Source: Nocardioides sp.
GTDB lineage: Bacteria; Actinomycetota; Actinomycetes; Propionibacteriales; Nocardioidaceae
Length of the DNA stretch: 32,108 nt
Direction: 5' to 3'
NCBI RefSeq assembly: GCF_030655615.1
Contig: NZ_JAURVJ010000195.1
Location: forward strand, 1-32,108
The stretch's first letter is position 1. Every line of letters starts with the position of its first letter. A model generated the notes under the pieces. That model was not told the DNA's origin. It made no database searches and saw only the letters and a program-made list of their open reading frames with translations. The translations under genes were made by a program, and so were the position numbers. Positions 16,075-24,299 of the stretch are shown here, piece after piece.

Positions 16075-16874
16075 CAGCTCGGCTGCTCCTGCGCGACGGA
16101 CTTCTCCCACAGCATCCACGGACGGTCACCCGAGCGGAACGACGTCTCGAGCTCGTTGCGCTCCTTGACGGTGTCGGCCGACTTCCAGAACCCGTCGTAG
16201 CGGTGGGCGAGCAGGCCGCCGGTGGTGGCGAGCGCGGCGCAGGCGTCGCCGACCAGGTCGCCGCCGGGCGGGATCAGGTCGATGACCTCGGGCCTGAGCA
16301 CGAAGTAGCCGCCGTTGATGTGGACCGCCATGTCGGTCACGGGCCTGATGGACGACACCCGGTCGGACTCGTCGGTCTCGACGACGTGGAACGGCGCGAC
16401 CGGCGGTACGGCGAGCAGCGCGGCCGTGGCGTCGCTGTCGCGGAACCGGTCGACCATGACGTCGAGCGGGAGGTCGGTGAGGCCGTCGGCGTAGTTGGCC
16501 AGGAACATCTCCTCGTCCTCCACCAGGTGGCGCACGCGGCGCAGCCGCTCCCCGATGGGGGAGTCGATCCCGGTGTGGACGAAGTGGATCGTCCAGTCGG
16601 CGATGTCGCTGCCGGTCATCGTGACCTCGCGGTCGCGCAGCACGAAGTCGTTGGACTCGGTCTCGCGGTAGTCGAGGAAGTAGTTCTTGATGTGGTGGTC
16701 GCCGTAGCCGAGGCAGAGGACGAACTCGGTGTGCCCGAAGTGGGCGTAGTAGCGCATGACGTGCCAGATGAGGGGCCGCGGCCCGACGAGCTGCATGGGC
16801 TTGGGCACGTCGGACTCGCCCGACCCGGTGCGCATGCGCATGCCGTAGCCACCGCAGAACAGCACGACCTTCAC
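16074..16874 (-). CDS. Sugar-phosphate nucleotidyltransferase (glucose-1-phosphate cytidylyltransferase-like)
   Basis: This 266-aa nucleotidyltransferase opens with MKVVLFCGGYGMRMR and PKPM at 24-27, the glycine-rich nucleotide loop and sugar-phosphate lysine of the family. Length, FVLCLGYGDHHIKNYF and the late INGGYFVLRPEV and YDGFWKSADT motifs match RfbF-type glucose-1-phosphate cytidylyltransferases. That would make CDP-glucose, the entry to CDP-deoxysugars. The GTG start (16874) overlaps the methyltransferase stop (GTGA). A CDP-glucose 4,6-dehydratase, the expected next enzyme, is not in the window unless the epimerase-like gene at 18244 plays that role. Confidence 0.85.
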   Translation of the reverse strand: MKVVLFCGGYGMRMRTGSGESDVPKPMQLVGPRPLIWHVMRYYAHFGHTEFVLCLGYGDHHIKNYFLDYRETESNDFVLRDREVTMTGSDIADWTIHFVHTGIDSPIGERLRRVRHLVEDEEMFLANYADGLTDLPLDVMVDRFRDSDATAALLAVPPVAPFHVVETDESDRVSSIRPVTDMAVHINGGYFVLRPEVIDLIPPGGDLVGDACAALATTGGLLAHRYDGFWKSADTVKERNELETSFRSGDRPWMLWEKSVAQEQPS

Positions 16875-18100
16875 GGTTCGATGACCTCCAGCTCGGGGAT
16901 GGCGACGACGAGCTTGCCGCCCCACTCGCCGACGGAGGCGAGCTGGGGGACGATCTCGTCGCGCAGGTTCCAGGGGAGGATCAGGACGTAGTCGGGCCGG
17001 TCGGTCTCGATCCTCTCCGGAGGATGTATCGGTATCCGCGTGCCCGGAGTGAAGCGTCCGTGCTTGTAGGGGTTGCGGTCGACCGTCCAGGCGAGCAGGT
17101 CGGGGCGGATGCCGCAGTAGTTGAGCAGCGTGTTGCCCTTGCCGGGGGCGCCGTAGCCGACCACGGTCTTGCCCGCGTCGGCGGCCTCGACGAGGAAGCG
17201 GACGAGGTCGTTGCGCACGCGGGCCACCCGGTCGGCGAACCCGGCGTACCCCGCGACGGTGTCGAGACCGGCAGCCGCCTCCTGGGCGAGTACGTCGGCC
17301 ACGCGGCTGGAGCGTTCCTGCCCGACCTCGACGGGTCGGGCCCAGAGCCGGAGCGACCCGCCGTGGGTGGGCACGAGCTCGACGTCGACGACGTCGAGCC
17401 CGGCGGTCGCGAGCGCGGTCTGCGCGGTCTGGAGCGTGTAGTACTGGAAGTGCTCGTGGTAGATCGTGTCGAACTGGCAGTGCTCGACCAGCGTGAGCAG
17501 GTGCTGGACCTCGATGACGACCCAGCCGTCGTCGGCGACCAGGAGGCGCAGGCCCTCGGTGAAGCCGAGCAGGTCGGGGATGTGGGCGTAGACGTTGTTG
17601 GCCACCACGACGTCGGCCGGGCCGTGCTCGCTCCGCACCGCCGCGGCGGTCGTGGGGTCGAGGAACTCGGTGACGGTCGGGACGCCCTTGTCGCGCGCGG
17701 CCTGCCCGACGTTGGCCGACGGCTCGATGCCGAGCGCCCGGATGCCCTGGGCCACCGCGTGCTGGAGCAGGTAGCCGTCGTTGCTGGCCACCTCGACGAC
17801 GAACTCCGGCGCCGCCCGCTCGACGATCGCGTCGACGTAGCGGCGGGCGTGCTCGACCCAGGAGCTGGAGAACGACGAGAAGTAGGCGTACTCGGTGAAC
17901 GTCTCGTCCGGGTCGATGAGCGACGGGATCTGCACCAGCAGGCACTGGTCGCAGACCCGCGCGTGGAGCGGATAGGTGGGCTCCGGCTCGTCGAGGCCGG
18001 CCGCGGTGAGGAACAGCTCGCACGGCGGCGAGGCGCCGAGGTCGACGAACGTCGTCAGCTCCGTCGATCCGCACAGACGGCACGCCAATGCGGCAGTCAC
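16871..18100 (-). CDS. Sugar C-methyltransferase (TylCIII/NovU/TcaB9-type)
   Basis: This 409-aa SAM-dependent methyltransferase has the N-terminal zinc site (CRLC at 7-10, later CDQC), a SAM domain with EVASNDGYLL and ANNVYAHIPDL, the catalytic YHEHFQYY segment, THGGSLRLWA, and the C-terminal VVGYGAPGKGN domain. Enzymes of this type add a methyl group to C-3 of a dTDP- or CDP-keto-deoxysugar. GTG 18100 is chosen because an AGGAG ribosome-binding site precedes it by five bases; an upstream start would add residues lacking family resemblance. It leads a tightly overlapping operon of four genes. Confidence 0.9.
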   Translation of the reverse strand: MTAALACRLCGSTELTTFVDLGASPPCELFLTAAGLDEPEPTYPLHARVCDQCLLVQIPSLIDPDETFTEYAYFSSFSSSWVEHARRYVDAIVERAAPEFVVEVASNDGYLLQHAVAQGIRALGIEPSANVGQAARDKGVPTVTEFLDPTTAAAVRSEHGPADVVVANNVYAHIPDLLGFTEGLRLLVADDGWVVIEVQHLLTLVEHCQFDTIYHEHFQYYTLQTAQTALATAGLDVVDVELVPTHGGSLRLWARPVEVGQERSSRVADVLAQEAAAGLDTVAGYAGFADRVARVRNDLVRFLVEAADAGKTVVGYGAPGKGNTLLNYCGIRPDLLAWTVDRNPYKHGRFTPGTRIPIHPPERIETDRPDYVLILPWNLRDEIVPQLASVGEWGGKLVVAIPELEVIEP

Positions 18101-18105
18101 TCGTT

Positions 18106-18110
18106 CTCCT
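18106..18110 (-). promoter_or_regulatory. Ribosome-binding site of the C-methyltransferase gene
   Basis: AGGAG on the minus strand, five bases before GTG 18100. It decides the start of this gene. The surrounding 143-base gap (18101-18243) carries no ORF and probably the promoter of the four-gene glycan operon. Confidence 0.75.
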
Positions 18111-18243
18111 CTGCTTGTCCACACCCCCGTGGGGAAGGGCCTCGGCGATGCTAGCCCCGTGCCCAGAAGAGCGCCGGAGGATGCGGCACCAGGTGACGTT
18201 GCCGACAGCGGTGGGCTGGACCACCGGCACTACGCCGCCGCGG

Positions 18244-19275
18244 TCAGCGCGCCGGCTGCTCCCGCAGCTCGGGGTCGAGCTCGCCGCGCTGCTGCCGGTC
18301 CTGGAGCCAGGCCAGGCGCGTGAAGCGGCGGTCGAAGGCCTCGCGGGTCAGGCCGTGCTGCCGGTAGGCGTCGACGAGCTCGCGGGCGCCGTCGGCGATC
18401 GACCACTGCGCGCTCCACGCGGGCAGGGCGCGGGTGACCTTGGCGAAGTCGACCCGGTAGGAGCGGGGGTCACCGCCGGCCTCGCCGGTGATCTCGACCG
18501 TCGCCGTGGGGACCGCCTCGGCGACGGCCTCGGCGACCTGGGAGACGCGGACGTTGTTGGCGTCGGAGCCGATGTTGAACGCCTGGGCGTGAACGACCTC
18601 GCGAGGTGCCTCGAGCGCTGCGAGGAAGGCCGAGGCGATGTCGGCGGCGTGGACCAGCGGGCGCCACGGGGTGCCGTCGGACATCACGAGGATCCGGTCG
18701 CTGAGCACGGCGTGGCCGACGAGGTTGTTGAGCACGATGTCGCCGCGCAGCCGCGGCGAGAAGCCGAACGCGGTGGCGTTGCGCAGCGAGACCGGTGTGA
18801 AGTCGTCGTCGGCGAGGGCGACGAGGTCGTCCTCGACGCGCACCTTCGACTCCGCGTAGGGAGTGACCGGCCGCATGGGCGCGTCCTCGCCGAGGACGTC
18901 GTCGGTGCCCGAGGCGCCGTAGACCGAGCACGTCGAGGCGTAGAGGAACCGGCTCACCCCGGCCTCGCGCGCCAGCCGCGCCAGTCGCGACGACGCGTGG
19001 TGGTTGATGTCGTAGGTCAGCTCGGGCGCGAGCGACCCGAGCGGGTCGTTGGACAGCGCCGCCAGGTGGATCACGGCGTCGAAGCCGCTGAGGTCGGCCT
19101 CGCCGACGTCGCGCAGGTCGACGCGGATCGCCGGCGGGTCGGCCGGGGCGGGCCCGAGCACGGCGGCCTCGAACAGACCCGAGTCGAGCCCGGTGACCTC
19201 GTGGCCGGCGGCGGTCAGGACCGGCACCATGACCGTCCCGAGATAGCCCAGGTGGCCGGTGACCAGTACGCGCAC
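18244..19275 (-). CDS. NAD-dependent epimerase/dehydratase (extended SDR)
   Basis: This 343-aa extended SDR has the NAD-binding motif TGHLGYLG (6-13), HLAALSNDP near residue 71, the catalytic STCSVYG and YAESK (Tyr-x3-Lys), and LRNATAFG. It acts on nucleotide sugars as an epimerase, 4,6-dehydratase or reductase; the specificity cannot be read from the sequence. GTG 19275 follows a GAGGAG ribosome-binding site by nine bases. It is the promoter-proximal gene of the minus-strand glycan cluster, 143 bases before the C-methyltransferase, so it may be a separate transcript. Confidence 0.87.
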   Translation of the reverse strand: MRVLVTGHLGYLGTVMVPVLTAAGHEVTGLDSGLFEAAVLGPAPADPPAIRVDLRDVGEADLSGFDAVIHLAALSNDPLGSLAPELTYDINHHASSRLARLAREAGVSRFLYASTCSVYGASGTDDVLGEDAPMRPVTPYAESKVRVEDDLVALADDDFTPVSLRNATAFGFSPRLRGDIVLNNLVGHAVLSDRILVMSDGTPWRPLVHAADIASAFLAALEAPREVVHAQAFNIGSDANNVRVSQVAEAVAEAVPTATVEITGEAGGDPRSYRVDFAKVTRALPAWSAQWSIADGARELVDAYRQHGLTREAFDRRFTRLAWLQDRQQRGELDPELREQPAR

Positions 19276-19432
19276 GACAACTCCTCTTCGACGACCGAGA
19301 ACCGCGCGAGCCTAGCGCGCCGCTGAGGAATGGCCCGGAATGACTAGCGCCGGACGCCAGGACAGGTGACAGGGTGCCCGAGGTGCCTCCGCGCACCCCG
19401 CGAGACCGACCTCCTCAGACCTTGGAGCACCG

Positions 19433-20119
19433 ATGACCCTGACCTCTGCCAGACGCGCGCTGACGGCGACGATCGCGGCTGCGCTCGCCGCGGGTTGCCT
19501 GCTGGCCCCGGCCGGCTCGGCCGGCGCGCTCGACGCCGGGCGTCGCGCCGTCACCGGCAGCGACTTCCCGCGGGTACGACCCGTCGTCAGGGTCGCCCCG
19601 GAGCTCGCCGGGGTCCAGCGGCAGGTCAGCCAGGGCGCCGACCTCCGGGTCCCGACGCAGTACGACACCAACGGCGACGAGCCGTCGTGCAGCAACAGCG
19701 GGGTCGACGACCGGCTCGGCGTCGAGGCGTCGTACAGCGGTGGCACCAGCGTCTACGACGGCTTCTCCCCGCTCCAGGCCCGGATCTTCGTCACGGGCTC
19801 CAAGGCCGCCGCCAGGCAGCTCCTGGGCAAGGTCCGCCGGACCGTGCGCCACTGCCTGGGCGACGTCGACGACTTCGCCGCCTACGGCAACGCGCGGATC
19901 CTCGCGCTCGCGGTGCCCAGAAGACTGGGCAAGGACCGCTTCGGGTTCCGGGTCTCCGGCGACCTCCAGAGCCGCGTGGTGCGCGTCTTCACCGTCAAGG
20001 GCAGGCGGCTGCTCGAGGTCACCGTCGACGGCGACGTGCCCGAGGGTGCCCAGCTGACGTGGAAGCAGAAGTACCGCATCGCCTACGGCGTCACGGGCCT
20101 CCTGCGCGGCACGGCCTGA
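19433..20119 (+). CDS. Secreted protein of unknown function
   Basis: This 228-aa protein has an N-terminal signal peptide: basic SARR, a hydrophobic core to about residue 27, and a probable cut after AGSAGA. A Cys at residue 22 (LAAGC) is a weak lipobox candidate. The mature part has two cysteines (EPSCSN and RHCLGD) that could form a disulphide and looks like a mixed alpha/beta domain. I do not recognise the family; the spacing loosely recalls extracellular sensor domains of the PknH type, but that is not supported. It is divergent from the glycan epimerase across 157 bases that hold no other gene. Confidence 0.75.
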   Translation: MTLTSARRALTATIAAALAAGCLLAPAGSAGALDAGRRAVTGSDFPRVRPVVRVAPELAGVQRQVSQGADLRVPTQYDTNGDEPSCSNSGVDDRLGVEASYSGGTSVYDGFSPLQARIFVTGSKAAARQLLGKVRRTVRHCLGDVDDFAAYGNARILALAVPRRLGKDRFGFRVSGDLQSRVVRVFTVKGRRLLEVTVDGDVPEGAQLTWKQKYRIAYGVTGLLRGTA

Positions 20120-20157
20120 GGACGCCCCTCGTCCGCGACCGGTGTCAGGCTGCCGGC

Positions 20158-21282
20158 ATGAGCACGTCGACCGAGGCAGCCGTGACCTGGGCCCAGGCGT
20201 TGGCCTGGCGGATGGAGAAGCACCTGCTCGACCCGGTCGGGTCGGAGCCGGTGGCGGGCGTCGTACGCCGGCTCGGAGCAGTGCTCTCGATGGACGGGTC
20301 GCTCGCCGAGCTCGCGGTGCGCACCCGGCGGGAGTCGTCACGTGCGGGCGAGCTCGCGGCGGCGCTGGCCGCCGGCGAGGTGGTGAAGGCGTTCGCGTTC
20401 CGCGGGTCGATGCACTACCTGGCGCCCGAGGACGGCGGGATCTACCTGGCCCTGCGCTCGGCCGGTCGCCAGTGGGAGCTGCCGAGCTGGGTCGAGCACT
20501 ACCGGCTGACGCCGGAGGACTGGCCGGACTTCCGGGCCGCGGTGCGTGCGGCCGTGGCTGACGGCCCCCTCACGGTCACCGAGCTCGGCGACATCCTCAC
20601 CCGCGACCGGGCCTACCGGCACCTCGAGGCGGTCTTCGCCGAGGGCGCCGGAACGCTGGTCAAGCCGTTGACCTGGCAGGGCGATGTCAGCCTGGGGCCG
20701 CCTCGCGACGGGCGCCTCACGCTCCAGCGCCTCGACACCAACCCGAGGTGGCGAGGCGTCCCCGACCTCGACGAGGCCGGCCCGGCGGCGGTCGTGGCCT
20801 ACCTCCGCACCTACGGCCCGGCAACCTACGACCACGTCTCCTACTGGCTCGGCGACGGACTGAGCGCCGGCGGCCGTCGGCTCCGGTCCTGGTTCGCCGG
20901 GCTCGGTGACCGGCTGGCGGCGGTCGACGTCGACGGCACCACGGCCCACGTCCTGGCCGACGACGTCGACGCGCTCGAGGCCGCGCGTCCGTCGGAGGCG
21001 GTGCGGTTCCTCCCCGGCCACGACCAGTGGGTCATCGGCCCGGGCACCAAGGACGTCCACGTCACGCCGTCGTCCCGGCGCGACCTGATGACCCGCAAGG
21101 CCAACCCGGTCGTCGTCGGCGGCGTCGTGCGCGGCACCTGGGCGCGCAAGGACGACGAGCTGACGGTCACGTGGCTCGACGAGCGACGGCGCCCGGTCGG
21201 GGCGATCGAGCAGGAGGCGGAGCGCCTGGGTGGGATCGTCGGCCGGGACCTCCGCCTGACCCTCGTCGCCGGCGGGCCATGA
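20158..21282 (+). CDS. Winged-helix DNA-binding domain protein (HTH_42, AlkZ-like)
   Basis: This 374-aa protein belongs to the HTH_42 family, which includes DNA glycosylases such as AlkZ that remove bulky or crosslinked bases. N-terminal winged helices (about 10-115, with AFAFRGSMHYLAPED at 73-87) are followed by a conserved C-terminal part (YLRTYGPATYDHVSYWLG, RFLPGHDQWVIG, and the late VVVGGVVRGTW). The catalytic QxQ position, usually VQAQ after RRLxG, reads VLSMD here (about residues 43-47), so glycosylase activity is doubtful. ATG 20158 is chosen since sequence upstream in the same frame belongs to the preceding secreted-protein gene in another frame. Confidence 0.83.
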   Translation: MSTSTEAAVTWAQALAWRMEKHLLDPVGSEPVAGVVRRLGAVLSMDGSLAELAVRTRRESSRAGELAAALAAGEVVKAFAFRGSMHYLAPEDGGIYLALRSAGRQWELPSWVEHYRLTPEDWPDFRAAVRAAVADGPLTVTELGDILTRDRAYRHLEAVFAEGAGTLVKPLTWQGDVSLGPPRDGRLTLQRLDTNPRWRGVPDLDEAGPAAVVAYLRTYGPATYDHVSYWLGDGLSAGGRRLRSWFAGLGDRLAAVDVDGTTAHVLADDVDALEAARPSEAVRFLPGHDQWVIGPGTKDVHVTPSSRRDLMTRKANPVVVGGVVRGTWARKDDELTVTWLDERRRPVGAIEQEAERLGGIVGRDLRLTLVAGGP

Positions 21283-21323
21283 TGGCTGACGACGACGTCG
21301 CCGAGGAGCCGGAGCAGCGCTGA
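21279..21323 (+). CDS. Possible 14-residue coupling micro-ORF
   Basis: MMADDDVAEEPEQR is encoded from an ATG overlapping the stop of the HTH_42 gene. Its own stop overlaps the ATG of the aldolase gene. It bridges the 40-base gap exactly and could couple translation of the two genes. The peptide itself has no recognisable function, and chance cannot be excluded. Confidence 0.3.
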   Translation: MMADDDVAEEPEQR

Positions 21324-22414
21324 TGGACGAGGACCTGGTCGACCGCGTGCGCGCGGCGTCGCGCTCCTGCACCCGTACGGTCGCGGGACGCCGGCACCGG
21401 AGCCCGGCCGAGGTGCTCGACGGCCTGGCGACCGCCTGCCGCGAGTTCGGCATCGACGAGTGGGACGGCTACGGCGAGCGCGGCGCGGTCGCCCGCGTGG
21501 AGGCCGAGGTGGCGGGCCTCCTCGGCACCGAGGCTGCGGCGTTCTTCCCCTCGGGCGTGATGGCCCAGCAGGTCGCGCTGCGCATCTGGTGCGACCGGGC
21601 CGGCAGCCGCCGGGTCGCGATGCCCGACCTGAGCCACCTGCTCGTGCACGAGCTCGACGGCCCGCGGATCCTGCAGCACCTGGAGGTCGAGCACCTCACG
21701 ACCGGCCCGACCGTCGCCACCGCCGCCCACCTCGCGGCCCTGCCGGGTCGGCTCGCCGCCGTCCTGGTCGAGGTGCCGCTGCGCGACGCCGGCTGCCTCG
21801 TCCCGACCTACGACGAGCTGGCGGCGCTCTCGGCCGCCTGTCGCGAGCGCGACATCCGGCTGCACCTCGACGGCGCCCGGGTCTGGGAGGCCCAGACCTA
21901 CCTCGGCCGGTCGCTGCCCGACATCGCTGCGCTCGCCGACACCGTCTACGTCTCGTTCTACAAAGGGCTCGGCGGGCTGGCCGGGGCCGCCCTGCTCGGC
22001 CCGCAGGACGTCGTCGACGAGGCGCGACGGTGGCGGCGCCGGATGGGCGGCACCATCTACCGGTCCACGCCGGAGGCCGTGTCGGCCCTCGTGGGGCTGC
22101 GGGACCGGCTGCCGCTGATGGGCGACTGCGTGCGCTGGGCTCGGTCGCTCGCGGCGGCCCTTCCCGACCACGTCGTCGTCCAACCGCCGGTCCCGCACAC
22201 CGGCACCTTCCTCCTGCACGCCGCGGGTCAGCCGGAGGAGGTCAACCGACGGCTGCTGGCGTTCGTCGAGGAGCACGCCCTCGCGCTCACCCCGCCGTGG
22301 TCGCCCGGGAGCGAGGCGGGGCGGGTGACCTGCGAGCTCGCGGTGGGGGAGGACGCCCTCGAGCTCGACCCCGAGGAGACGGCTCACTTGATCGGTGAGC
22401 TGCTGCGGGACTAA
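21323..22414 (+). CDS. Threonine aldolase-type PLP enzyme (beta-eliminating lyase family)
   Basis: This 363-aa fold-type I PLP enzyme has FFPSGVMAQQVAL (phosphate-binding turn), LHLDGARVWEA (the Asp pairs with the pyridine nitrogen) and YVSFYKGLGGLAGAALLG, where Lys is the expected Schiff-base residue. This is the layout of low-specificity L-threonine aldolases, which split threonine or other beta-hydroxy amino acids into glycine and an aldehyde. The N-terminal 50 residues are less conserved and contain CREFGIDEWDGYGE. It starts on the ATG overlapping the micro-ORF stop. Confidence 0.85.
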   Translation: MDEDLVDRVRAASRSCTRTVAGRRHRSPAEVLDGLATACREFGIDEWDGYGERGAVARVEAEVAGLLGTEAAAFFPSGVMAQQVALRIWCDRAGSRRVAMPDLSHLLVHELDGPRILQHLEVEHLTTGPTVATAAHLAALPGRLAAVLVEVPLRDAGCLVPTYDELAALSAACRERDIRLHLDGARVWEAQTYLGRSLPDIAALADTVYVSFYKGLGGLAGAALLGPQDVVDEARRWRRRMGGTIYRSTPEAVSALVGLRDRLPLMGDCVRWARSLAAALPDHVVVQPPVPHTGTFLLHAAGQPEEVNRRLLAFVEEHALALTPPWSPGSEAGRVTCELAVGEDALELDPEETAHLIGELLRD

Positions 22415-22441
22415 CGCCGGGCCGACGTGGTTGAGCACTGA

Positions 22442-23332
22442 ATGCGCATCTTCCTCACCGGCGGCAGCGGCAAGGCCGGCAAGCACGTCGCGACCCATCT
22501 CGCCGAGCAGGGGCACCAGGTCACCAACGCCGACCTGGTCCCGCTCGGTCACCCGGACGTCGCCGACCTGACGGTCGACCTCACCGACGCCGGCGAGACC
22601 TGGTCGGCGATGGCGGGGCTCGCCACGATGGCCGAGCTCGACCAGGCCGAGCCGCCGTCGTACGACGCGGTCGTGCACTTCGCCGCGGTGCCGCGGATCC
22701 TGCTCACCTCGGACACGAGGACCTACGCCACCAACGTGCTCAGCACCTTCCACGTGCTCGAGGCCGCGACCCGGCTCGGGATCCGCAAGGTCGTCTTCGC
22801 CTCGTCGGAGACGACGTACGGCATCTGCTTCGCCCAGGGCGAGCGGCGACCGCTCTACCTGCCGGTCGACGAGGAGCACCCGACCGTCCCCGAGGACGCC
22901 TACGCGATGTCCAAGGTGGCGGGGGAGACGACGGCGCGCTCGTTCCAGGCCCGCACCGGCACCGACGTCTACGGGCTGCGGATCAACAACGTCATCGAGC
23001 CGCACGAGTACGCCGAGCTCTTCCCGGCGTTCCTGGCCGAGCCCTCCTTGCGCCGGCGCAACGTCTTCGCCTACATCGACACCCGCGACCTCGCCCAGCT
23101 GACCCAGCGCTGCCTGGAGACCGACGGGCTGGGCTACCAGGTCTTCAACGTCGCCAACGCCGACCTGTCGGTCGCCCTCTCCAACCAGGAGGTGCGGGAC
23201 CGCTTCTACGACGGGGTCGAGGTGCGCCGCGAGATGGGGCCCGACGAGACCTTCTACGCCATCGACAAGGCGCGGGACCTGCTCGGCTACGAGCCCGCGC
23301 ACTCCTGGCGTGACGTGCTCGCGGATCGCTGA
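22442..23332 (+). CDS. NAD(P)-dependent extended SDR (epimerase-like)
   Basis: This 296-aa extended SDR has FLTGGSGKAGKHV (4-16) for NAD(P), VVHFAAVPR, the Ser-containing FASSETTYG and the active-site YAMSK. Similar proteins are annotated as UDP-glucose 4-epimerase-like or uronate dehydrogenase-like; the substrate cannot be assigned. ATG 22442 lies 27 bases after the aldolase stop and matches the usual N-terminus. It probably belongs to the same transcript as the preceding two genes. Confidence 0.85.
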   Translation: MRIFLTGGSGKAGKHVATHLAEQGHQVTNADLVPLGHPDVADLTVDLTDAGETWSAMAGLATMAELDQAEPPSYDAVVHFAAVPRILLTSDTRTYATNVLSTFHVLEAATRLGIRKVVFASSETTYGICFAQGERRPLYLPVDEEHPTVPEDAYAMSKVAGETTARSFQARTGTDVYGLRINNVIEPHEYAELFPAFLAEPSLRRRNVFAYIDTRDLAQLTQRCLETDGLGYQVFNVANADLSVALSNQEVRDRFYDGVEVRREMGPDETFYAIDKARDLLGYEPAHSWRDVLADR

Positions 23333-23357
23333 GCCCGGTGCGAGACTCGTGGTCGTG

Positions 23358-23810
23358 GTGACCGTGTACGACGCCGCCGGCGGCCAGGCAGGTCTCGAGC
23401 GCCTCGCTCGGGCCTGGCACGAGCGCGTCGTGGCCGACGACGTGGTGGGCCACGCGTTCCGCCACGGCGTCGACCCCCACCACTGCGAACGCCTCGCGGC
23501 CTACTGGGGCGAGGCGCTGGGAGGGCCCGGCCTGTTCTCCGAGGCCTACGGCGACGAGTCGAGCGTGGTGCGGATGCACAGCGGCAACGGGCCTCACGAC
23601 GAGATGGAGCAGCGGGCCGTGGGTTGCTTCGACGCCGCCCTGGCCGACGTCGGCCTCGACGTGAGCGACCCGCTCCGCCAGGTGCTGCACGACTACTTCG
23701 CCTGGGCCACCTTCGACTCGGTCAACCGGTTCGAGGAGTCCGCGGACGACGTCCCCGACGGGCTGTCGATCCCGCGCTGGTCGTGGGACGGGCTCGTGCG
23801 CGACAGCTGA
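23358..23810 (+). CDS. Group II truncated haemoglobin
   Basis: This 150-aa 2-on-2 globin is of the trHbO/YjbI type, binding haem for oxygen or NO chemistry. Family landmarks are YDAAGGQAGLERLARAWHERV, AYWGEALGGP, the proximal-His region VVRMHSGNG, HDYFAWATF and the C-terminal SIPRWSWDGL. GTG 23358 gives the usual N-terminus; the frame extends upstream into the preceding SDR. It follows that gene after 25 bases. No partner reductase is adjacent. Confidence 0.92.
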   Translation: MTVYDAAGGQAGLERLARAWHERVVADDVVGHAFRHGVDPHHCERLAAYWGEALGGPGLFSEAYGDESSVVRMHSGNGPHDEMEQRAVGCFDAALADVGLDVSDPLRQVLHDYFAWATFDSVNRFEESADDVPDGLSIPRWSWDGLVRDS

Positions 23811-23812
23811 CC

Positions 23813-23830
23813 GGGTGTCCCTCGGGACCC
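23813..23830 (+). terminator. Weak hairpin after the globin gene
   Basis: GGGTGTCCC and GGGACCC can pair over a two-base loop with one bulged G. It starts three bases after the globin stop. It is short and lacks a T run, so it is only a candidate terminator. Confidence 0.35.
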
Positions 23831-23882
23831 TCAAGTGCTCCACCCAAACTGCCGATGAGGCCTGCGACGAAGAGGAGCAGGG

Positions 23883-24260
23883 ATGTCTCGAGGGTTCAAC
23901 AGGGTGGCGGTGGACGGGTGGCACGACCGCTCGGACCATCGACGGCCTCAGGCCGGTGGCCCGGCGCACCCGCACCCGCGCGAGCGACTGGCGATGCCGC
24001 GTCCCGAGGAGCTGCGCCGCGAGGCCGTGCGGCGGGCGGAGGACCGGACCCGGGAGGAGACGCGCGACCTCGCCGTACGGCTGCTCCAGCTGCAGCTGGC
24101 TCGCCTCCAGGCATCCCTGCGGGGCGAGGGACCCGGTCCCGGCGAGGCCGTGGACGCCTACCGGCAGATGCACCTCGATCTCGCGGAGCTCGACGCTCCG
24201 ACCGGACAGGCCTTCGGCGAGCTCGTGACGTACTGGCGGAGCCTGGCGTCGTTAGGCTGA
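23883..24260 (+). CDS. Hypothetical helical protein
   Basis: This 125-aa soluble protein is not recognised. The first 37 residues are His/Arg/Pro-rich and look disordered. From MPRPEELRREAVRRAEDRTREETRDL (about 38 on) it is strongly helical and charged, with a Leu/Gln-rich helix RLLQLQLARLQ that could be a coiled coil. A GGAG-containing ribosome-binding site (GGAGCAGGG) precedes ATG 23883. A later ATG at 23994 would keep only the helical part and is a real alternative. It lies 39 bases upstream of the esterase gene. Confidence 0.55.
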   Translation: MSRGFNRVAVDGWHDRSDHRRPQAGGPAHPHPRERLAMPRPEELRREAVRRAEDRTREETRDLAVRLLQLQLARLQASLRGEGPGPGEAVDAYRQMHLDLAELDAPTGQAFGELVTYWRSLASLG

Positions 24261-24299
24261 CAGGACGTCCCCCTCTGTCCGCCTCCCGATGGACCCACC

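Noticed and set aside
21167..23302. A 711-codon minus-strand open frame opposite the aldolase and SDR genes
   Set aside because: Antisense to two genes with clear catalytic motifs; no recognisable domain of its own.
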